From Dreissena polymorpha (Eukaryota > Mollusca > Bivalvia > Myida > Dreissenidae), in the NCBI RefSeq assembly GCF_020536995.1, contig NC_068362.1, positions 104,000,376-104,064,375 on the forward strand: a stretch of DNA of 64,000 nt, read 5' to 3'. Each line of letters begins with the position of its first letter. The first letter of the stretch is position 1. A program made the position numbers and the translations under genes. The notes beneath the pieces are model-generated. The model ran no database searches. It saw nothing but the letters and a program-made list of their open reading frames with translations, and was not told where the DNA came from. Shown here in pieces: positions 24,536 through 33,780 of the stretch.

Positions 24536-24755
24536 ATGGGCCGCTCTCGGGGAAAACGGAGCTTAATGCATGTGCGTAAATTGTCGTCCCAGATAAGCTT
24601 TGATGAAATTTTTCGTTTAAGATTAAGTTCCTATCATAGAGAAAATCCAGGTTAGGCGGAAAATCCAAATCCCCGATAACCTAGTGCGGACAGAACAGGC
24701 TACTTTACGTACTGGCATTAAGTCCCGTTTTCCCATAGCGCGGCTGAATTTAGTT
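24536..24755. repeat. Foldback element copy
   Basis: Starts 'gggccgctctcggggaaaac' and ends 'cccgttttcccatagcgcgg', with 'gtgcgtaaattgtcgtccca' inside the left arm. Confidence 0.85.
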
Positions 24756-25149
24756 AAAACAAAATCGGTATGGTCTTAGTGTGTTAAACATCGGAGTTCG
24801 GTGCTACAAAGTGGTGTCCGGTTATACCACGGATGGTGTCCCAAGCACATCGTTTCAAATAGTTTTACGTTTGTTTAATGGTAAAACACATGTATATGGA
24901 TCCAGTTGCAAGTGATGCGGTACTTAGTAAAAGCATTATATTGTAAGAGTATTGTTTATTTATTATTATATTAAACTCACATTTTATTATAGCTATGAAT
25001 AATCATTATGAGTACAATTAAAATGGACGATGTGTTGGGTAAACGCTCACGCTGTTACCTTGTCATCATTGTGTATTCTTGAGAATTCGCGAATGTCGGA
25101 TTTTAAGAAAGAGGTAGCAACATGGCAATTTCAGCCTCGTCCTGGAAAA

Positions 25150-25378
25150 ACTGTAAAGGGTCGTTCAGGATTTGCCTATCCGCTCCGCACTGGCTAAACA
25201 GGAACGATACTTTCCGTTTTTATGGATTCTTTCGATTAAAGGAAGTATCTCAACGAAAATCCAGCTGAGGCGGAAAGTGTCTTCCCAGATTTCCCTTTTC
25301 CTACTGCACAGGCAAATCGGGGACGACACTTTGCGCACATGCAGTAGGCCCAGTTTTCCCAGATTGAGGCTCATTTGC
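25150..25378. repeat. Foldback element copy
   Basis: Arms include 'tccgctccgcactggctaaa' and 'actgcacaggcaaatcgggg'. It ends 'cccagttttcccagattg'. Confidence 0.8.
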
Positions 25379-25485
25379 CCTTTTCTGTTCAAGGTATTAT
25401 TTGTTGTACTACATGTTTTGTTCGATTTACTACCATAAAAATATAATAACATGTATATCAATCTAACTTTGTTACATAAACATTT

Positions 25486-25775
25486 GAGCCGTGCTCTTCG
25501 AAAAATGGGTTAAATGCATGTGCGTAAAGTGTCGTCCAAAATTAGCCCGTGCAGTCTGCACAGGCTAATCAGGGAAGACACTTTCTGCTTTTATGGTATT
25601 GTTCGTTCAGGGAAAGTCTCGTCTTAGCAAAAATCCAGTTTAGGCGGAAAGTGTCGTCCCTGATAAGCCTTTTCGGACTGCACAGGCTAATCTAAGACGA
25701 CACTTAACGCGCATGCATTAATCCCTTTGCATGCATTAATCCCTTTTTTTTACAGAACACGGCGCATTTATTTTG
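25486..25775. repeat. Foldback element copy with two 18-bp tail units
   Basis: Starts 'gagccgtgctcttcg' and has both arms with 'agtgtcgtcc'. The right terminal 'gcgcatgcattaatcccttt' is present twice before the run of T. The same site in units 2 and 3 holds 9 and 10 copies. Confidence 0.85.
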
Positions 25776-25949
25776 GACCAGAATGTCTGTGACGGCAATG
25801 ATCGCATTTACTCCGTAAACGTCTCTAATTACGCAATTATTTTGCCAGGAAAGGACACATTTTTTTGTCGTCGGTTGCGTTAATGGGACGCAGCGAAAAT
25901 GATAATCAAAACATGACTTTGAAATAGAAATAGACTCATATCAGTTATT

Positions 25950-26118
25950 TCATTCTATCATATTACTATGATATCTTGAGTAAGTTATTCGGTCATATAA
26001 CTATGATATATTGAGCTTGTCATTACATCTTTATAATAAGATATATTGAGTAAGTAAGACACATACCAGTGATTTCATTCTATCAAATCGCTACGATATC
26101 TTGAGTTAGTGATTTCGT
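25950..26118 (+). repeat. Short tail of the 35-bp satellite (unit 1)
   Basis: A few units of 'tatcatattactatgatat' plus 'cttgag' type sequence precede the junction with unit 2 at about 26120. Confidence 0.8.
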
Positions 26119-27004
26119 TAATCATTAATAATAAGTTTGAACTGGTCGTAATACGTTTACACATAATGCATAAACTAATCCTGTAGAAAAACATAAAATT
26201 AACTTTATGCAATTATATAATTTTCATTTCTGTTGCGACTTCATTTTGATAGTTTTTAGAAATCTGAACTGGCATTACTTTGTGAGACTGATGTGTAGTT
26301 TGTTCAACTGATGACACAGTTGTGGTCATTGAATCGTTTCTAAGCAGTTTATAAGGAACACCTTAAATACTATTTTAATGGAAAGATGAGCAGTTGAAAT
26401 TTAATGCAATATGTTTGTTATTACTTTGTGTGCACATTTAGTTTACACACAGTTTCACATCAAGTTTATCATGCATTCTCAACACAATAAGGTGTCAGGT
26501 TTCACCAGTTTTCGAGACTATTTTTGGAAATGTCAACGTCAATTTGCTGGTTGCCTGCAAGTTCTAATGACACACTCAGTGGGAGTAGTAACATCTAAAG
26601 AAAGAAAACGCCAGAGATGTTTGCATTTTCCTTCCGATATGGTGTGGTCTATAAACAACTGAGTATGAATTTAACCATGGCGTAAGTCTGAGGTGTTTAA
26701 TTGCCACGCAAGCTTGAAAAATGATGGCTCATTTTATGACGATAAAAAAATGTCAACGACGTGTGTTTTACAGCGTATATATAATAAAGATGAATGCAAT
26801 AAACGACAGGGATATCAAAGGAAACTTTGTGACTTACATAAAACAGTTTATTATCAAATTTTATTACGATGTTCTAAAGGAAGTTAATAAGGGAGAAATG
26901 AGCAATGATATTCGTTTGAAGCTTAGTAGGTACAAGGTGTTTACATGATTCTCTAACTAAAATGAACGTACACCGTACCCATATACTATTGAGAACTACT
27001 ATTG

Positions 27005-27190
27005 ATATGAGTCGCGCTATGGGACTACGGGGCTTAATGCATGTGAGTAAAGTGTGTTCTCATATCAGTCTGAATACACAGGCTTATCTTTGAAGACACT
27101 ACGCACATGCATTTAGTCCCAACTACGCACATGCAGTAAGTCCCCACTACGCACATGCAGTAAGTCCCGTTTTCCCAGAGCGGGGCTTAT
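27005..27190. repeat. Foldback element copy with short tandem words
   Basis: 'gagtcgcgctatgggac' and 'aatgcatgtgagtaaagtgt' on the left. On the right, 'cgcacatgca' words repeat three times before 'cccgttttcccagagcgggg'. Confidence 0.8.
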
Positions 27191-27349
27191 TTTGGTTTTG
27201 TATTCCCCATACAGAGGGAGACATAAACATTGTACGTATCCATCCGACCGCCTGTCCGTACGTTTTTCAGCCCGACACGATTTGAAAGAATTATGGTGCT
27301 ATGTTTGTCTCATTTTTTTCCATTTATTGCTCTTCATATGAGCGTCGAT

Positions 27350-27608
27350 GTACGTAAACTTAGCTTGTTGCATGTGCGCAAAGTACCAACCCATATTAGC
27401 CTGTGAAGTCCAAAATGGCTTATCAGGGACGACACTTTAAGCCTTAACTGGATTTCGCTAAGAATAGTCTTTCTTTAAAGAAAAATATCTTAAAATATCT
27501 TAAAACCGGAAACTGTCGTCCCTGATTAGCATGTGCGGACTGCAGAGGCTACATTTGAAAAACAATTTACGCACATGCATTAAGTCCAGTTTTCCCAGAG
27601 CGCGGCTC
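27350..27608. repeat. Foldback element copy
   Basis: The unit 2 equivalent of the copy at 23260. The right end is 'ccagttttcccagagcgcgg'. Confidence 0.85.
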
Positions 27609-28077
27609 ATATAGTTCCCAAATTTGCGTGTACTCAACAACAGGTACTCCTAAACTGCGTAGCGGATTTAGCTCAAACTTTCACAACTGAAAGTTTATTT
27701 GTGTAAGCAAGTCCTTTTTTAACGGACTTGTGGATTACCTGTCCCCAAATATGTGTTGTGGCTGCATCAATATTTGTATTATTTGACGCATATAGTCATG
27801 CCAATTTCAGAGTGAAATCAAGTCTTTCCGCGCCGAAGTTGTACCATTTTAGGACCCGTTTTATGTCCCAGCAGTCCTGCAGAATTGACAAACTAGCGAC
27901 TCGCCGAATGTTGGGACGAAACATCCGCTTCAAAATCCACTCTTTTTCTACAAAAATTCTTTTTATTTAAGATCCTGTGGTGCGATGAAGACACTCGAGT
28001 TTCCGTCGGAGACATCTCAAGTTAAGTAGGATGACTGGCAAACAAACTCTTACTGAGCGGCGTTTTGTGAAAATTTT

Positions 28078-28272
28078 GCCCAATGCATGTGCGTCAATTG
28101 TTATCCAACATTAGCCTGTGCAGTCCGCACATGCTTATAAGGGACAGCACTTTCCGCCTTTATGTACTTTTTTCAGTTTAAAGGAAGTCTCTTTTTAAGG
28201 AAAATCCAGTGTAAGCGGAAAGCACACGTTACGCACATGCATTAAGCCCAGTTTTCCTAGAACGAGGCTAAA
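28078..28272. repeat. Foldback element copy
   Basis: The unit 2 equivalent of the copy at 23878, with 'aatgcatgtgcgtcaattgt' and 'ttacgcacatgcattaagcc'. Confidence 0.85.
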
Positions 28273-28542
28273 TTCGTCCAGAACTGACCTATTGTACCAA
28301 GTGTGCCGATGATCTAGAGGGGCACTGTGCTATAAAGGGAAGAAGAAGACATCAACCGACTTTCAACATTGATGGTACACCGAAGAGTTTTAGTTTAGCT
28401 TGCAATTTGTTGATGGGGAAGGGATATAACAACATATTTCGTAGCGCTAACCAGAATATCGGTGTTCAACACATGGGCAAATACACTTTTTAAAGAGCAA
28501 AGAGTCGATCATATAGAACTGTTTTTTACGAAGTAAATATGC

Positions 28543-28686
28543 TAGAGGTGGTATTTTGATGTGGTGTCCGTCTTACGTTCGACCGGTTCCTGGTTTGATA
28601 CCCAATGGGAGGGTCCAAAAAGCTTCCTTGACATCAAGTATTGTATCTAAACAGGAAACAGACTCGATAAGAATGTCTCAATAAGC
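28543..28686 (+). mobile_element. tRNA-derived SINE copy (unit 2)
   Basis: Same as the unit 1 SINE, with box B-like 'ggtttgatacc'. The tail contains 'ggaaacagactcgataaga', even closer to the 40.67 kb copy. Confidence 0.6.
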
Positions 28687-28732
28687 CTTCGATCAAGAGC
28701 CTTTTCGATATAACATGGCAACAATAAATGAG

Positions 28733-28952
28733 CCGCGCTCGGGGAAAAAGGGGCTGAATGCATGTGCGTTAATTGTCGTCCCAGATTAGCTTTGATGGAA
28801 TTGTTCGTTTAAAATTAAGTCTCATCATAGACAAAATCCAGGTTAGGCGGAAGATCCAGGCCCCGATAACCCAGTGCGGACTGAACAGGCTAATCTGGAC
28901 GACACTTTAAGTACAGGCATTAAGTCACGTTTTCCTAGATCGCGGCTCAATT
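28733..28952. repeat. Foldback element copy
   Basis: Starts 'gagccgcgctcggggaaaa' and ends 'acgttttcctagatcgcggc'. Confidence 0.85.
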
Positions 28953-29349
28953 TAGTTAAAACTAAACTTTGTAAGGTCTTCTGGTGTTGAACACCGGAGT
29001 GCGTTGCTACAAAGCGGTGTCCAGTTATACCACAGATGGTGTCCCAAGCAGATCGTTTCAAATAGTTTTACGTGTGTTTTATGGTAAAGCAAATGTATAT
29101 GGATCCAGTTGCAAGTGATGCGGTACTTTGTAAAAGCGTTATATTGAAATATTATTGTTTATTTATTATTATATTAAACTAACATTGTATTATAGCTGTG
29201 AATACTCATTATGATTACTATTAAAATGGACGATGTGTTGGATAAACGCTCACGCTGTTACCTTGTCATCATTGTGTATACTTGAGAATTCGCGAATGTC
29301 GGATTTTAAGAAAGAGGTACTTGCATGACAATTTCAGTCTCGTCCTGGA

Positions 29350-29576
29350 AAAACTGTAAAGTGTCGGTTCAGGATTTGCCTGTCCGCTCAATACAGGCTA
29401 AACAGGGACGATTCTTTCCGTTTTCATGGAATTTTTCTATTAAAGGTAGTCTTTCAATGAAAATCCAGTTCAGGCGGAAAGTGTCTTCCCAGATTTTCTT
29501 CTTCCTACTGCACATGCTAATCTGGGGACAAGACTGTTCACATGCATTAGGCTAAGTTTTCCCAGAACGAGGCTCA
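29350..29576. repeat. Foldback element copy
   Basis: The unit 2 equivalent of the copy at 25150, ending 'aagttttcccagaacgaggc'. Confidence 0.8.
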
Positions 29577-29711
29577 TTTGACTTTTTTTCTGTTTAATGT
29601 GTGATTATATTATTATTTGTTGTACTATATTTTTTTGTTCGATTTACTACTATTACAATAAAAAATATATAAAAAACATGTATATCGATATAATTTTGTT
29701 CCATTAACATC

Positions 29712-30100
29712 TGAGCCGTCCTCTGTGAAAAATATGTTTAATTCATGTTCGTTAAGTGTCGTCACAGATTAGCCTGTGCAGTCTAATCAGGGACGACACG
29801 TTCCGCTTTAATGGTATTTTTCGTTTACGGAAAGTCTCTTCTTAGCAAAAATCTAGTTTAGGTGAAAAGTGTCATCCCCGATGCACAGGCACAGGCTAAT
29901 CTAAGACGACACTTAACGCGCATGCATTAATCCCTTTGCATGCATTAATCCCTTTGCATGCATTAATCCCTTTGCATGCATTAATCCCTTTGCATGCATT
30001 AATCCCTTTGCATGCATTAATCCCTTTGCATGCATTAATCCCTTTGCATGCATTAATCCCTTTGCATGCATTAATCCCTTTTTTCACAGAACACGGCGCA
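29712..30100. repeat. Foldback element copy with nine 18-bp tail units
   Basis: Left arm 'gagccgtcctctgtgaaa'. The right terminal word 'gcatgcattaatcccttt' is repeated nine times (29924-30085) before 'cacagaacacggcgca'. Because 18 is a multiple of three, both strands stay open across it; that is a by-product and not a gene. Confidence 0.9.
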
Positions 30101-30276
30101 TTTATTTTGGACCAGAATGTCTGTTACGGCAATGATCGCATTTACTCCGTAAACGTCTATAATTACGCAATTATTTTGCCAGGAAAGGACACTTTTTTTC
30201 GTCGGTTGCGTTAATGGGACGAAGCGAAAATGATAATCAAAACATGACTTTGAAATAGAAATAGACTCATATCTGT

Positions 30277-30777
30277 TATTTCATTCTATCATATTACTAT
30301 GATATCTTGAGTTAGTTATTCGGTCATATAACTATGATATATTGAGCTTGTCATTATATCTTTATAATAAGATATATTGAGTAAGTAAGACACATACCAG
30401 TGATTTCATTCTATCAAATCGCTACGATATCTTGAGTTACGGATTTCGTTTATCATTTTACTATGATATCTTGAGTTAGGTAATTATATCATATTACTAT
30501 GATAATTGAGTAAGTCCATTATATCATATTACTATGATACTTTAAGTTATTATATGCTATGTATCATATAAGTATGATATCTTGAGTTAGTCATTCTATC
30601 ATATTATTATGATATCTTGAATAAGTCTTTTCTATAAAAATAACCATGGATCTTGAGTTCGTCCATTCTGCCATTTTACTATGATATATTGAGTAAGTCG
30701 TTCTATCATATTTCTATGATATCTTGAGTAAGTCGTTCTATCACATTTCTATGATATCTTGAGTAAGTCCTTCTATC
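30277..30777 (+). repeat. 35-bp satellite tail of unit 2
   Basis: Diverged units of about 33-38 bp with 'tatgatatcttgagt' and 'tctatcatatt'. About fourteen units. Confidence 0.85.
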
Positions 30778-31446
30778 ACATTGTAATAATTATATTATCT
30801 CATAACGCATATATAATTGTAATCATCTGTGTAAGAAAACGGCAAAGAATCGTCATAATGGGGTTTATTTAACCTCTACATTATGGATACTCAGGTGCTT
30901 CAATAACTCCGCCAAAAATAAATAATTACAAAACTGCCACAAAATCAAAATATATTATTATGTTTGCCGCGATACGAATTTTACGGAAAGTCTCTTCTTA
31001 GCAAAAATCTAGTTTAGGTGAAAAGTGTCATCCCTGATGCACAGGCACAGGCTAATCTAAGACGACACTTAACGCGCATGCATTAATCCCTTTGCATGCA
31101 TTAATCCCTTTGCATGCATTAATCCCTTTGCATGCATTAATCCCTTTGCATGCATTAATCCCTTTGCATGCATTAATCCCTTTGCATGCATTAATCCCTT
31201 TGCATGCATTAATCCCTTTGCATGCATTAATCCCTTTGCATGCATTAATCCCTTTTTTCACAGAACACGGCTCATTTATTTTGGACCAGAATGTCTGTTA
31301 CGGAAATGTTCGCATTTACTACGTAAACGTCTCTAATTACGCAATTATTTTGCCAGGAAAGGACACATTTTTTTTCGTCGGTTGCGTTAATGGGACGAAG
31401 CGAAAATGATAATCAAAACATGACTTTGAAATAGAAATAGACTCAT
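30778..31446 (+). repeat. Complex tandem unit 3, internally deleted
   Basis: Starts with the unit 1 left edge (30780-30968 matches 22178-22367). It then jumps, at about 30969-30978, to the sequence equivalent to about 29830 in unit 2 and continues collinear through the 18-bp array. About 4 kb of the unit is missing. The foldback element here has only its right half. Confidence 0.9.
31076..31258 (+). repeat. 18-bp minisatellite, ten copies
   Basis: Ten perfect copies of 'gcatgcattaatcccttt' at the right end of a foldback element, one more than at the same site in unit 2. The unit is the element's own terminal 'gcatgcattaatccc'. Confidence 0.95.
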
Positions 31447-32235
31447 AACAGTTATTTTATTCTATCATATTACTATGATATCATGAGTTAGTTATTCGGT
31501 CATATAACTATGATATATTGAGCTTGTCATTATATCTTTATAATAAGATATATTGAGTAAGTAAGACACATACCAGTGATTTCATTCTATCAAATCGCTA
31601 CGATATCTAGAGTTAGTGATTTCGTTTATCATTTTACTATGATATCTTGAGTAAGGTAATTATATCATATTACTATGATAATTGAGTAAGTCCATTATAT
31701 CATATTACTATGATTCTTTAAGTTATTATATGCTATGTATCATATTAGTATGGTATCTTGAGTTAGTCATTATATCATATTATTATGATATCTTGAATTA
31801 GTCTTTTCTATAAATAACCATGGATCTTGAGTTCGTCTATTCTGCCATTTTACTATGATATCTTGAGTAAGTCGTTTTATCATATTTCTATGATATCTTG
31901 AGTAAGTCGTTCTATCACATTTCTATGATATATTGAGTAAGTCGTTCTATCACATTTGTATGATATCTTGAGTAAGTCGTTCTATCATATTTCTATGATA
32001 TCTTGAATAAGTCGTTCTATCACATTTCTATGATATCTTGAGTAAGTCGTTCTATCATATTTCTATGATATCTTGAGTGAGTCGTTCTATCACATTTCTA
32101 TGATATCTTGAGTAAGTCGTTCTATTATATTTCTATGATATCTTGAGTAAGTCGTTCTTTCATATTTCTATGATATCTTGAGTTAGGCCATTCTATCATA
32201 TAACTATGATATTTTGATTTAGTCAATGTATCATA
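31447..32235 (+). repeat. 35-bp satellite
   Basis: From about 31860 the units are near-uniform at 35 bp ('gagtaagtcgttctatcaca' then 'tttctatgatatctt'). Earlier units are more diverged. Confidence 0.9.
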
Positions 32236-32995
32236 TAACGGTCAGTTCAGTATATTATATAACTATGATATCTTGAGTTGGTCAGTTCATCATATCATAT
32301 TACTATGATATCTTGAGTTGGTCAGTTCATCATATCATATTACTATGATATCTTGAGTTGGTCAGTTCATCATATCATATTACTATGATATCTTGAGTTG
32401 GACAGTTCATCATATCATATTACTATGATATCTTGAGTTGGTCAGTTCATCATATCATATTACTATGATATCTTGAGTTGGTCAGTTCATCATATCATAT
32501 TACTATGATATCTTGAGTTGGTCAGTTCATCATATCATATTACTATGATATCTTGAGTTGGTCAGTTCATCATATCATATTACTATGATATCTTGAGTTG
32601 GACAGTTCATCATATCATATTACTATGATATCTTGAGTTGGTCAGTTCATCATATCATATTACTATGATATCTTGAGTTGGTCAGTTCATCATATCATAT
32701 TACTATGATATCTTGAGTTGGACAGTTCATCATATCATATTACTATGATATCTTGAGTTGGTCAGTTCATCATATCATATTACTATGATATCTTGAGTTG
32801 GTCAGTTCATCATATCATATTACTATGATATCTTGAGTTGGTCAGTTCATCATATCATATTACTATGGATCTTGATGTAGTGATTCTATAATGCTACTAT
32901 GCCATCTTGAGTTAGTCAGTTCATTCTATCATATACTATGATATCTTGATATGATCAGCTCATTCAATTATATTACTATGATGTATTGAATAAGT
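32236..32995 (+). repeat. 40-bp homogeneous satellite array
   Basis: About sixteen near-identical 40-bp units ('gtcagttcatcat', 'atcatattactatgat', 'atcttgagttg') run from 32236 to 32868; a few decayed units follow to about 32995. Each contains ATATCATATTACTATGATAT, an 8-bp inverted repeat with a 4-base loop. 'gacagttcat' variants recur at intervals, indicating recent higher-order copying. Confidence 0.95.
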
Positions 32996-33646
32996 CTTTT
33001 TTGCAGTTAAACAAGTATTTTCCTTATTTTATATTTAATACAATAAACTTCTTTCATTTTAAAAAAGTGTTGTATTTTATTTCCAGAATGATAAGCAACA
33101 TTTATTTGATGATAGAGGTATATTGATTAAGTAAGGATTAGTTTTTGCGATTAAATTACACTCATAGATGTTTAAATTTGGATCCAAAAATTGGGGCTCA
33201 GTCGTCTGTTAGGACGCAACAATTTTGAAGGAACTGAATTCCAGTTGTTTTTTGGAAACCCCAACCCGGTATCGGGTAAAATATTACAACAAAAACAATA
33301 TAATCATACAACATTCATACTAGCACGACTATAAATATTGAAATATTTTAAACAAAATCGTGTGTAAAAAAAAAACGAAAGAAATAAAATAAAATGGTGC
33401 CGTGTTCGCAAAACATTCACACATCGCTTGTCTATTTCATTTGATATCGATTTTCAGTTTTGTCATAGATGTTCGTGTTTACTAAAACTCGATGTAAAAA
33501 AATCAATGTTCAAAAACAGAATAACGACACTGGAAAGTCTTTTTTAGCAATAAATATTGAATAAACATCATTTCAATACATAAATGAAACAAAACACAAC
33601 TTGCGATATTGTTATAATATTTATCCTAAGTTAAATTTATTCGCAG
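32996..33646. other. Non-coding stretch before the receptor gene
   Basis: AT-rich. I found no convincing start exon here for the gene that follows. Confidence 0.4.
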
Positions 33647-33780
33647 AACATTTCCAGCGTGTCGGCAATCACAATAGACGTCGGTTGCTATGACACTCGC
33701 GGTTACGATGGCAACGCGTCCCAACAACACCCGCCACGTGTTAAAACACCAGACGACACGGCTGCTGTGGAAACTAGCAG
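33647..33780 (+). CDS. Candidate exon: cytoplasmic segment
   Basis: The exon follows 'ttattcgcag' and ends before 'gttttaaa', a weak donor. It reads 'NISSVSAITIDVGCYDTRGY', then 'DGNASQQHPPRVKTPDDTAA' and 'VETS', and ends in phase 2. The next exon needs exactly one base to complete its first codon, which supports the link. The segment is hydrophilic, as expected of a cytoplasmic tail. Evidence is phase and position only. Confidence 0.5.

Larger units (their letters stand above)
22174..26124 (+). repeat. Complex tandem unit 1 (~4 kb)
   Basis: 22178-22370 recurs at 30780-30968; 22545-22975 recurs at 26131-26565; about 22995-26115 recurs at 27105-30445. The copies are nearly identical over long stretches. 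Unit 1 lacks about 520 bp present in unit 2 (about 26566-27100). It contains several foldback elements, a SINE and a short tail of the 35-bp satellite. Confidence 0.9.
26125..30777 (+). repeat. Complex tandem unit 2 (~4.65 kb)
   Basis: A direct copy of unit 1, entered at the position equivalent to 22541 (lacking the first ~370 bp) and retaining ~520 bp lost from unit 1. It ends in a longer satellite tail (30277-30777). The junction with unit 3 lies within 'cattgtaataatt', which is also the left edge of unit 1. Confidence 0.9.

Noticed and set aside
29896-31261. Open frames of repeated 'INACKG' or 'MHALIPL' peptides as repeat proteins
   Set aside because: They are direct translations of the perfect 18-bp array; the frame stays open because 18 is divisible by three, and the flanks are transposon sequence.
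30277-32995. CRISPR-like array
   Set aside because: Units are contiguous with no unique spacers, and the context is an animal genome; it is a satellite.
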